Of a stretch of DNA of 10,506 nucleotides, positions 1 through 7,953 are shown piece after piece. Positions within the stretch are counted from its first letter, which is position 1; each line of letters starts with the position of its first letter. A program made the translations under genes and the position numbers. The notes under the pieces are model-generated. The model saw nothing but the letters and a program-made list of their open reading frames with translations, was not told the origin of the DNA and did not search any database. The DNA is from a bacterium (GTDB lineage: Bacteria; Krumholzibacteriota; Krumholzibacteria; LZORAL124-64-63). The DNA lies in assembly GCA_021767885.1 (NCBI GenBank), contig JAASSM010000022.1, forward strand, positions 1-10,506, read 5' to 3'.

Positions 1-53
1 ACGCGGCCATGGTCCCGGTCAGCGACGGGCTGCTGCTGGTCTGCAAGCGCTGA
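1..53 (+). CDS. C-terminal end of an unidentified protein (partial)
   Basis: The frame beginning at base 3 is open from the window edge and stops with TGA at 51-53. It reads AAMVPVSDGLLLVCKR at its C-terminus. GC-rich third positions fit a real gene running in from the left. Sixteen residues are too few to name a family, so I give no function. The next gene starts 95 bases later on the same strand, so co-transcription is possible but not shown. Confidence 0.5.
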   Translation, partial: AAMVPVSDGLLLVCKR

Positions 54-99
54 GGCCGGGCCGCCCGCCGGGGCCCCTGCCGCCGCGTACGTTCGTGCC

Positions 100-105
100 T
101 ATGCT
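100..105 (+). promoter_or_regulatory. Possible -10 element for the SDR gene
   Basis: TATGCT matches four of six positions of the sigma-70 -10 consensus and is an unusually AT-rich spot in this GC-rich gap. It would place the transcript start near base 112, upstream of a purine-rich AAGGA stretch (129-133) and the ATG at 149. No convincing -35 is visible. If real, it argues against the earlier GTG (95) and ATG (101) starts, because those would lie at or before the transcript start. Confidence 0.25.
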
Positions 106-148
106 GTCGGCGGACCTCGCCACCAGCGAAGGACACGGACCCACCGTC

Positions 149-877
149 ATGGGACGCAGGATCATCATCTACGGCGGCACCGGCGGCATCGGCTCCGCCC
201 TGGCTCGCCGCCTCCACGCCCAGGGCGACCAGCTCCACCTCGTCGCGCGTGACGAGGAGCGCCTGGCCGCGCTGGCCGCCGAGCTCGACGCCCACACCAC
301 CGCCGGGGACGTCACCGACCCCGATCTCTTCGCCCGCGTCATGGAGGACGCCGACGACCAGTGCGACGGCCTGGTCTACGCCGTGGGCACCATCAACCTC
401 GGCGGCCTGCCGCGCCTGAAGCGCGACCAGTTCCTCGCCGACTTCCAGCTCAACGCCCTGGGCGCCGCGCTGGCGGTGCAGGCCGCGTTGACGGCGCTCA
501 AGAAGAGCACCAGCGGCCCGGCGGTGGTGCTGTTCTCCAGCGTGGCCGCCCGGCAGGGCTTCACCTTCCACGCCTCGGTGGGCATGGCCAAGGGAGCGGT
601 GGAGGGTCTGGTGCTCTCGCTGGCCACCGAGCTGGCGCCGAAGATCCGCGTCAACGCCGTGGCGCCCTCGCTCACCGAGACGCCGCTGGCTGCCGGGCTG
701 CTGCGCAACGAGAGCATGGCCGAGGCGCTGGCCAGAGCGCATCCGCTGCGCCGGCTCGGGACCGCGGTGGACATCGCCGCCGCGGCGGCCTACCTCCTTT
801 CGCCGGAGGCGAGCTGGATGACCGGACAGGTGCTGGGCGTGGACGGTGGCCGCTCCACGTTGCGGACGGCCACCTAG
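149..877 (+). CDS. Short-chain dehydrogenase/reductase family protein lacking the catalytic Tyr
   Basis: This 242-residue protein has a classical SDR Rossmann fold. The cofactor loop GGTGGIG is at residues 9-15, directly after the first beta strand, and an ARDEERL segment follows the second strand. The later APSLTETPLA and MTGQVLGVDGG segments are typical of the family's C-terminal half. The active site is odd: in the canonical Ser...Tyr-x-x-x-Lys arrangement Ser131 and Lys148 are present with normal spacing, but the Tyr position is Val144 (VGMAK). Known SDRs need Tyr as the general acid/base, so this member may use another residue, or may bind nucleotide without classical catalysis. I chose ATG 149 because the protein then begins four residues before the first strand, as is usual. 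In-frame GTG 95 and ATG 101 would add an unneeded tail. Substrate unknown. Length is normal for the family (about 240-260). Confidence 0.88.
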   Translation: MGRRIIIYGGTGGIGSALARRLHAQGDQLHLVARDEERLAALAAELDAHTTAGDVTDPDLFARVMEDADDQCDGLVYAVGTINLGGLPRLKRDQFLADFQLNALGAALAVQAALTALKKSTSGPAVVLFSSVAARQGFTFHASVGMAKGAVEGLVLSLATELAPKIRVNAVAPSLTETPLAAGLLRNESMAEALARAHPLRRLGTAVDIAAAAAYLLSPEASWMTGQVLGVDGGRSTLRTAT

Positions 878-957
878 GGCCGGTCGGGGGGCTCCGGGAA
901 CCCATCCCGGGCACCGGCGTCCCCGGCCGGTGGCGGGCCCACCGCGCCAGTGATCAC

Positions 958-984
958 GATCCGGTGTCCGGACGACCCCGGATC
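958..984. terminator. GC-rich hairpin between convergent genes
   Basis: GATCCGG (958-964) pairs perfectly with CCGGATC (978-984) across a 13-base loop that itself contains the palindrome TCCGGA. It lies in the 124-bp gap between the SDR (ends 877, +) and the cupin (ends 1002, -), where a bidirectional terminator would be expected. There is no T-run on either side, so intrinsic termination is uncertain. A palindrome GTGATCAC sits just before it (950-957). Confidence 0.3.
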
Positions 985-1001
985 TCGCCGGGGGTGTCCG
1001 C

Positions 1002-1529
1002 TCAACCGAGCAGGCGGTCGATCAGGATATGGTGGTCCGGGCACCACATCTCGAGATCTTCCCCTCGGGCGAACTGCAGATCGGCGAAATCGAAGCCCGG
1101 CGCGCAGACGCAGGCCACCAGCGCCCACCCCGCCGGCGCCTCCGCGCCCATCCAGACCCCCGCCGGCACCAGCGCCTGCGGTGCGCCCGCCGGCCCCAGC
1201 GGGAGGCAGCGGGGCGGCGGGGCCCCGACCTCCTGCAGGCTGCCGGCCCGACCCCGCGGATCGAAGAGGTGCAGATCCAGGCCCGGGCCGGCCTGGTACA
1301 GCCAGAGCTCCTCCTGCCGCAGGCGATGAAGCCGCGAGATGGCGCCGCCGCCGAGCAGGAAGAGGATGCTGGTGGCCGCCGGACGCTCGCCCCCGGGCGT
1401 GGCCACCATGTGGGCCGCACGCCAGGTCTCGCGATACCAGCCCCCCTCGGGATGGGGCTGCAGCTGGAGTTCCTCCACCAGGCGGCGGGCGGCGGGCGGC
1501 AATGCGGCGGGCGACAATTCGGCGGTCAT
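1002..1529 (-). CDS. DUF985 family cupin (Cupin_5) protein
   Basis: The 175-residue protein carries the hallmarks of the small DUF985 cupin family. These are HPEGGWYRETWR at residues 26-37, a central SILFLL...SRLHRLRQEELWLYQAG strand pair at 54-81, and a C-terminal VPAGVWMGAE...ACVCAPGFDFADLQFA segment. Members fold as a single beta-barrel; sugar-isomerase-like or metal-binding roles have been suggested but the function is not settled. His68 and the Glu73/Glu74 pair are candidate ligands, although the usual second His before the HR pair is Leu here. Start: ATG at 1529 has a good AGAGGA Shine-Dalgarno (complement of 1535-1540) about six bases upstream. An upstream in-frame ATG at 1592 would add 21 residues with no family match. 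It is divergent from the VOC gene, with 164 bp between starts. Confidence 0.87.
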   Translation of the reverse strand: MTAELSPAALPPAARRLVEELQLQPHPEGGWYRETWRAAHMVATPGGERPAATSILFLLGGGAISRLHRLRQEELWLYQAGPGLDLHLFDPRGRAGSLQEVGAPPPRCLPLGPAGAPQALVPAGVWMGAEAPAGWALVACVCAPGFDFADLQFARGEDLEMWCPDHHILIDRLLG

Positions 1530-1619
1530 GGGCGTCCTCTCGAGGTGCGGCAGGATCACGCGAGGCGGCTCGGGGTGGCCCGCGCCCGCCACCAGCGGCG
1601 CGCGTGGCCGGACGCATCC

Positions 1620-1660
1620 GTTCTACCATCTGGCGGGGCCGGTCCGCCAGCGCTTAGCAT
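1620..1660. promoter_or_regulatory. Divergent promoter region with inverted repeat (cupin / VOC)
   Basis: The inverted repeat CTGGCGG-N7-CCGCCAG occupies 1630-1650. It is flanked by -10-like hexamers pointing outwards: TAGCAT (1655-1660, +, four of six consensus bases) for the VOC gene and TAGAAC (1625-1620, -) for the cupin. A dimeric regulator bound here could control both genes. The -35 elements are not recognisable, so promoter assignment is tentative; the symmetry itself is seen directly. Confidence 0.35.
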
Positions 1661-1693
1661 GTCCGGACCACCCCAGCGGAAGGGCCTGCCGCC

Positions 1694-2110
1694 ATGCGAC
1701 CGGACGCCATCCTCGAGACCTGCCTCTACGTGGACGACCTCGCCGCGGCCTCGCGCTTCTACGGACAGGTCCTCGGCCTGCAGCGCATCGCCACCGACCC
1801 CGAGCGCCACGTGTTCTTCCGCTGCGGTCCCGCGGTGCTGCTGCTCTTCCGGCCGGAGCAGACCGCCCGCCCGGGCGCCGAGGTGAACGGCGCCCCCATC
1901 CCCACCCACGGCGCCCACGGCCCCGGCCACGCCGCCCTGCGCGTGGCACCGGACAGCCGCGACCGCTGGCGGACACACCTGGCCGACCAGGGCGTGGAAC
2001 TGGAGTCGGAGGTGGACTGGCCCGGTGGCGGCTGGTCGCTGTACTTCCGGGACCCGGCTGGCAACAGCCTGGAGCTGGCCACCGGCGCGCTCTGGGGCGT
2101 GGACGGCTGA
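1694..2110 (+). CDS. VOC superfamily (glyoxalase/bleomycin-resistance/dioxygenase fold) protein
   Basis: This 138-residue protein is a typical single-chain VOC member with two beta-alpha-beta-beta-beta halves. Half one begins ETCLYVDDLAAASRFYGQVLGL (residues 8-29). Half two begins PGHAALRV (77-84) and ends SLYFRDPAGNSLEL (115-128), the standard VOC finish. Likely metal ligands by position are Glu8, His79 and Glu127. The family covers glyoxalase I, bleomycin/fosfomycin resistance proteins and ring-cleaving dioxygenases, and sequence alone does not choose between them. Start: ATG 1694 follows GGAAGG (1678-1683) with about ten bases between. The end of the frame lies before a 503-bp gene-free region. 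A decayed 5'-proximal fragment of a close relative is present at 9245, behind ackA. Confidence 0.87.
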   Translation: MRPDAILETCLYVDDLAAASRFYGQVLGLQRIATDPERHVFFRCGPAVLLLFRPEQTARPGAEVNGAPIPTHGAHGPGHAALRVAPDSRDRWRTHLADQGVELESEVDWPGGGWSLYFRDPAGNSLELATGALWGVDG

Positions 2111-2130
2111 GGGTGCGGCCGACTCACGAG

Positions 2131-2157
2131 GATCGATGGGAGCGGGGATTGATGGGA
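2131..2157 (+). repeat. Short direct repeat downstream of the VOC gene
   Basis: GATCGATGGGA (2131-2141) recurs as GATTGATGGGA (2147-2157), ten of eleven bases identical with a 16-bp period. It could be a protein-binding pair or a local duplication. It is short and may be chance. Confidence 0.35.
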
Positions 2158-2168
2158 AGGATCGCTCA

Positions 2169-2186
2169 GGTACACCGCGGTGTACC
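2169..2186. promoter_or_regulatory. 18-bp perfect palindrome, candidate operator
   Basis: GGTACACCGCGGTGTACC reads identically on both strands with no spacer. It lies in the non-coding region between the VOC gene and the kinase gene, 17-79 bases upstream of an AT-rich island likely to hold a promoter. Perfect symmetry of this length and absence of a loop favour a dimeric DNA-binding site (TetR- or LacI-like geometry) over an RNA hairpin. No regulator gene is present in the window, so the partner is unknown. Confidence 0.5.
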
Positions 2187-2202
2187 GGAGCACCACCTGG
2201 GC

Positions 2203-2265
2203 GCAAATATGATTCAGTTCCGGGACCATTGATGAGGCAAGGATTTATATCTCTTTGATTTATCG
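2203..2265 (+). promoter_or_regulatory. AT-rich island, candidate promoter region of the kinase gene
   Basis: About 60 bases here are clearly AT-rich (for example GGATTTATATCTCTTTGATT at 2241-2260) inside an otherwise very GC-rich segment. TATATC (2246-2251) resembles a -10 element. TTGATG (2229-2234) and TTGATT (2255-2260) resemble -35 elements, but no pair has 16-18 bp spacing. I therefore support only a general promoter/operator region. A transcript from here would have a long leader, roughly 350 bases, containing the 12-bp repeats before the kinase start at 2614. Confidence 0.35.
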
Positions 2266-2328
2266 CCACCCCGAGGGGCGGGTAGCGCCGAGGGGGGAGT
2301 CGGCGACACGGCACGCGACAAGCCGCGA

Positions 2329-2460
2329 CATCTGGCCGGGCGCCGGGTGCAGCATCTGGCGGGGCACCGGGTGCGATGCCGAGTGCGATGCCGGGTGCGA
2401 CGCCTGGTGCGGTACCTGGTGCGGTACCTGGCGCGGGACCTGGCGCAGCACCGAGCATGA
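2329..2460 (+). repeat. Degenerate 12-bp tandem repeat, eleven units
   Basis: Eleven back-to-back 12-bp units of approximate form YRCCKGGYGCGR run from CATCTGGCCGGG (2329) to CACCGAGCATGA (2460). The middle units are the closest to each other (2365-2436). In the frame of ATG 2376 they read Pro-Gly-Ala-x repeated. That frame is stop-free from 2286 to about 2657, but it has no ribosome-binding site or known fold, so I do not call a gene. The remaining sequence up to the kinase ribosome-binding site (2461-2600) shows no recognisable gene. Confidence 0.7.
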
Positions 2461-2613
2461 TCCCACCACCAGGGTCCCCGGACCACCGGGTCATCCCCAC
2501 TGGCGAGTCTGGATCTGCCCACGGGGCGGGGGGCCGCGGGCCCTGCAACCCCGGCCGCCGATCCTGCGTACCGGGGATCACTTCCATCCCCCGAACCCGC
2601 GGAGGTGCCAGCC

Positions 2614-4804
<2,191 letters not shown>

Positions 4805-4806
<2 letters not shown>

Positions 4807-4824
4807 CGCCGGCGGGCCGGCGCT
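4805..4824. terminator. Hairpin between convergent kinase and metallopeptidase genes
   Basis: AGCGCCGG (4805-4812) pairs perfectly with CCGGCGCT (4817-4824) around the loop CGGG. The stem starts in the kinase stop codon and sits in the 36-bp convergent gap. A strong 8-bp GC stem in this position suggests transcript-end formation for both genes, although no T-tract follows on either strand. Confidence 0.45.
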
Positions 4825-4842
4825 CGCCGGAACGCGGGTTCC

Positions 4843-6102
4843 TCACCGCTGCAGTGCGGCCGCCAGCGAGTCGCGGGCCGCGGACGAGACGGTCTCCGCC
4901 AGCACCGCCAGGCAGGTCGCCGTGTCGCTCACCCTGCGGGCGGCCATCTCGCGCAGGAACGCGTCGAATGCGGCCTCGTCAGCGGCGTCGGCGAGGTCGG
5001 CCAGGATCACCGGCCCCTTACGGTAGAGCACGGCGAAGGCGGCGTCGTCCGAGCGGTCGAGGCCGCGGATGGGCGGGGTGCCGGCCGCGGCCTCGCGGTA
5101 GGCGGCCAGCCGCTCCCGGTAGGTCTGCTCGCCGGCCCATTCGCGCAGCACGCGCAGGGCGCTGAACTCGGCGAAGGACTCGTTGAGCCAGTCCTGCCAG
5201 CTGGTGGCAGGCGCCTGTCTCCACCACAGGTGGGACACCTCGTGCGCGAGGTAGCGCACGAAGTCGGGGCTGGTCTGCGGACCGTCGTGGAAGCGCGGGT
5301 CATGGAGCATCACGACCAGACCGGGACGCGCGTATCCCCCGCCGCCTGGCCGGGGCGCGAACACGAGGTCCACGTGATCGCCGGTGGCCGGGCCGAACCA
5401 GCCGTCCAGCATGGCGCGCACGCGGCGGGTGTCGTCGGCGATGCGTCCGGGCACGCCGGCCGGCAGATCGGCGAACGAGATGGTGAGCGATGGGCCGACG
5501 GTCAGCTGCCGCAGATCGGGGGCCGCGAGGAGCACCACGTCCGCGACGTCCGCGGCGTTGGCGGTCCAGCGCTGGCCCACCCGCTCGAGGCGGCCGGTGC
5601 CCACGGCTCTCCAGTCCGCGGGCAGGTGCACGTGGAGGTCCAGGCCGAAGGGCCCACGATCCGGATGGAAGGGCGCCCAGCCGCTGTACAGGTTGGCCAG
5701 CTCCACCCACGCGTCGGTCACCTGGATCACGTTCCAGTCGTCGGGCTCGATGGCGCCGTGGTACCGCAGACGGATCTGCACCGGCTGGCCCGTGGCCGGG
5801 GTCGCCAGGTCGACGATGAGCGGCGTGGCCTGAGGAGCGTAACGGTAGGGACCCGGCCGCTCACGACCATGCCGGAAGCCGGTCAGGGGCACGTCGGCCG
5901 TCAGGGCATCGACCACGAGCGCGCGATTGAGCAGCAGCGTCACCTGCTGCGCGCCGGCGTCCGGCGCCAACGTGACGGTGGCCCTGGCGGCGATGCTGCC
6001 CGCTCCCGGATCGACGTCCACCGTGATGGCGAGGTGATCGGCCGTCGCCGGGGTCGCCATCGCCAGTAGCAGCACGAGGAGGTTGGTGGCCGGACGATGC
6101 AT
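4843..6102 (-). CDS. Exported M1-like (gluzincin) zinc metallopeptidase
   Basis: The 419-residue protein starts with a signal peptide, a run of Leu/Val ending ATPATA, with likely cleavage after Ala21. A beta-rich M1-type N-domain follows. The zinc site is HEVSH (His287, Glu288, His291) with Glu308 in WLNESFAEF as third ligand. Tyr360 in LYRKG matches the transition-state Tyr of M1 enzymes. Two things are odd. The spacing between HExxH and the second Glu is 16 residues rather than the usual 18. Where M1 aminopeptidases have GAMEN, this protein has GGGGYARPG (253-261), lacking the Glu that binds the substrate N-terminus. It may therefore not be a classical aminopeptidase. At 419 residues it lacks the large C-terminal helical domain. 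Start: ATG 6102 has GGAAGGA eight bases upstream; ATG 6132 would spoil the signal peptide. It probably follows the serine hydrolase in one operon (84-bp gap). Confidence 0.85.
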   Translation of the reverse strand: MHRPATNLLVLLLAMATPATADHLAITVDVDPGAGSIAARATVTLAPDAGAQQVTLLLNRALVVDALTADVPLTGFRHGRERPGPYRYAPQATPLIVDLATPATGQPVQIRLRYHGAIEPDDWNVIQVTDAWVELANLYSGWAPFHPDRGPFGLDLHVHLPADWRAVGTGRLERVGQRWTANAADVADVVLLAAPDLRQLTVGPSLTISFADLPAGVPGRIADDTRRVRAMLDGWFGPATGDHVDLVFAPRPGGGGYARPGLVVMLHDPRFHDGPQTSPDFVRYLAHEVSHLWWRQAPATSWQDWLNESFAEFSALRVLREWAGEQTYRERLAAYREAAAGTPPIRGLDRSDDAAFAVLYRKGPVILADLADAADEAAFDAFLREMAARRVSDTATCLAVLAETVSSAARDSLAAALQR

Positions 6103-6146
6103 GATCGGTTCCTTCCGGTCGTCTCGTGTCATTCCGCGACGCCGAC

Positions 6147-6171
6147 CGGGGAGACCGCGCGCGACTCCCCG
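6147..6171 (-). other. Intercistronic hairpin between serine hydrolase and metallopeptidase
   Basis: CGGGGAG (6147-6153) and CTCCCCG (6165-6171) form a perfect 7-bp stem around an 11-base GC-rich loop, in the 84-bp gap between the two minus-strand genes. It is not followed by T residues on the minus strand. It could stabilise a processed mRNA or partially terminate, lowering expression of the downstream peptidase. Confidence 0.3.
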
Positions 6172-6186
6172 ATCGGTGGGCGAGGT

Positions 6187-7563
6187 TCAGATGAGCCGGC
6201 CCAGCAGTTCCAGCACCGCGAAGTGCTTGCCGTTGTCCTCGTTGCCGCCGGTGGTGACCACGATGAGGTCGACGTCCGGCGCCCACACCAGGAACTGGCT
6301 GCCGCGGCCGTTGGCGAACACCACCGGGTGCGAGCCGCCAGCCGTGGGCATCCGCCCCACCCACCACAGGTAGCCGTACTGTTCGCGGCCATCGGTCTGG
6401 ATCCGGGGTGCGATCGATGACTCGATCCAGCTCGCCGACACCACCGGTCGGCCCTGCCACCGGCCTTGATCGCGCAGCAGCACGCCCAGCTTGAGCAGGT
6501 CGCGGGGACGCAGTTGCAGGCTGCCGTCCATGAGGCGGTGGCCGTCGGTCGCCATGTACGACCAGTCGTGGCGGTCGATGCCCAGGGGCGTCAGCAGCCA
6601 GTCGGTGATCAACGCGTCGGCGTCGCGGCCGGTGGCCTGCTTCAGCACCCCCGACAGCAGGTTGACGTTCGCGCTCTGGTACGCCCAGTGCGAGCCGGGA
6701 TCGTGCGTGATCGGACGCTGCAGCACGTGGCCGAAGAACGCGGGTCCGGTTCCGTGCGGATCGGCATCGCCCCAGTCCAGCCCCATCGACATGGTGAGCA
6801 GATGATCGAGCGTCTGGTCGCGCCAGCGCGGGTCGTCGCCCGGTTGCAGATCAGGGAAGAACGGCAGCAGCGGCGCGTCGACGCCGGCGATCACGCCACG
6901 GTCCATCGCCAGGCCGACCAGCAACGACGACACGCTCTTGGTCACCGAGGCCAGGCGATGCAGATCGTCGCGCCCGTAGCCGTGGAAGTACTCCTCGACC
7001 ACCAGCCGGCCGTCCTTGACCACCAGCAACGCGTGCAGCACGCCCGCCTGTCCGGCAACGACCGCGTCGATCACCTGCTCGATGTCGGCATGCGTGATGC
7101 CGACGTCGGCGGCGTCGGCGGTCACCAGTCCATCGCCCAGAGCCTCCGGTTGCCGGTACGTCGCCGGGGCGTTGCCGGGGCGCGCCCGCAGGCCCGCCAG
7201 GTCCGCCGGATCACGCCACTGCAGCTCCATGGCCGGACCCTGCTCGTCGCCGTGTTCCACGTGACCCTGCACCAGTCCCTCCTCCAGGTCGACGGTGCCC
7301 CGGTATCGCGTGCCGGTGGCGTGCATGTGGAGCACCAGATCCGGCGGGCTCCACTCGACGGCGTCGATGGGCAGCTCGGTCTCCTTGCGGCCGTCGCGCA
7401 GCGTGTGGATGACGCCGCCGAGGCCGTCGGCGCTGGCCGTCAGTTCCCAGACGAAGGTCTCGGCGCCGGCCTCGGCCACCCACACGCCGTCGGTGAGTTC
7501 GCGGGCGAGCGTCGGGCCGACCGCGAGCAGGATGGCGGCCAACGCCGCGGCCAGGGGCCTCAC
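6187..7563 (-). CDS. Exported serine hydrolase, beta-lactamase/S12 fold
   Basis: The 458-residue protein has a signal peptide (MRPLAAALAAILLAVGPTLA, cleavage about Ala20). A beta-rich N-terminal domain (about 21-125) of unknown family follows, then a class C beta-lactamase-like catalytic domain. Catalytic SVTK is at Ser206-Lys209. YQS (295-297) fills the YxN position, with the typical following ANVNLLSG. NGRGSQ (418-423) fills the KTG/HxG position near the C-terminus. Families with these motifs include D-aminopeptidases, esterases and penicillin-binding-like carboxypeptidases; true beta-lactamase activity is not implied. Start: GTG 7563 lies six bases after GGAGG (complement of 7570-7574) and starts exactly at the signal peptide. 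ATG 7653 has GGAGG touching the start codon and would place about 30 polar residues before the signal sequence. It probably shares a transcript with the downstream metallopeptidase. Confidence 0.87.
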   Translation of the reverse strand: MRPLAAALAAILLAVGPTLARELTDGVWVAEAGAETFVWELTASADGLGGVIHTLRDGRKETELPIDAVEWSPPDLVLHMHATGTRYRGTVDLEEGLVQGHVEHGDEQGPAMELQWRDPADLAGLRARPGNAPATYRQPEALGDGLVTADAADVGITHADIEQVIDAVVAGQAGVLHALLVVKDGRLVVEEYFHGYGRDDLHRLASVTKSVSSLLVGLAMDRGVIAGVDAPLLPFFPDLQPGDDPRWRDQTLDHLLTMSMGLDWGDADPHGTGPAFFGHVLQRPITHDPGSHWAYQSANVNLLSGVLKQATGRDADALITDWLLTPLGIDRHDWSYMATDGHRLMDGSLQLRPRDLLKLGVLLRDQGRWQGRPVVSASWIESSIAPRIQTDGREQYGYLWWVGRMPTAGGSHPVVFANGRGSQFLVWAPDVDLIVVTTGGNEDNGKHFAVLELLGRLI

Positions 7564-7748
7564 GCGCCACCTCCCGGTTGCCGCGACGGACGACGGCCCG
7601 TCGGCCGGATGATCAGCCAGGCTCCGGCCATTCGAATCGACTGCATGGTTCATCCTCCGTTCGTGTGTGGGATCGACGGAGCGGCAACGCGGACGAAAGA
7701 GACGACCGCATGGTCCCGCCCCCCGGACCAGTGTCCCGGACCGCGGCC

Positions 7749-7822
7749 ACCGTGGACTCTACCACGGTTCGCCCCGAACGGCGCCGAAATGGCCGTGAAC
7801 GTGCCGATCTGGTCATTCACGG
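7749..7822. promoter_or_regulatory. Inverted repeats in the divergent serine hydrolase / ackA intergenic region
   Basis: The 390-bp gap (7564-7953) has no supportable gene. It contains ACCGTGG-N6-CCACGGT (7749-7768) and CCGTGAA-N16-TTCACGG (7793-7822), with another CACGGTCCGTG at 7818-7828. The repeated CCGTG/CACGG core suggests several sites for one regulator, or RNA hairpins in a leader. The rest of the gap shows nothing I can name apart from the ackA promoter candidate. Confidence 0.4.
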
Positions 7823-7905
7823 TCCGTGGGCGGCCTGTTCCGGACACACCCCACATCGCTCGACCAGCGCCGGGAGCCGACAGCCACCACAACCGGCCGG
7901 ACGCC

Positions 7906-7933
7906 TTGCCCCCGGGCCGGTCGGCGTTACCGT
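7906..7933 (+). promoter_or_regulatory. ackA: Putative ackA promoter
   Basis: TTGCCC (7906-7911) and TACCGT (7928-7933) are separated by 16 bp and resemble sigma-70 -35 and -10 boxes (four and three of six consensus bases). A start near 7940 would leave a very short leader that just includes the AGGAGGT ribosome-binding site (7940-7946). The weak -10 makes this tentative. Confidence 0.35.
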
Positions 7934-7953
7934 GACGCTAGGAGGTACCCACC

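Noticed and set aside
1627..2365. Identical 13-mer CATCTGGCGGGGC at 1627-1639 and 2353-2365
   Set aside because: In a 10-kb window of this base composition a shared 13-mer is expected by chance several times, and the flanks do not match.
2329..2460. Possible CRISPR-like array
   Set aside because: The units are contiguous 12-mers with no spacers, and no cas gene is present.
1556..2587. 343-codon minus-strand frame across the VOC gene and repeat region, with a PGxA repeat tract
   Set aside because: It overlaps the real VOC gene over its whole length and the cupin upstream region, and has no ribosome-binding site. The repeat is better described as DNA tandem repeats.
6466..7935. 489-codon plus-strand open frame opposite the serine hydrolase
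   Set aside because: The minus strand carries the SxxK, YxS and NGRG catalytic motifs. The plus frame is a Gln/His/Val/Arg-rich shadow without start signals.
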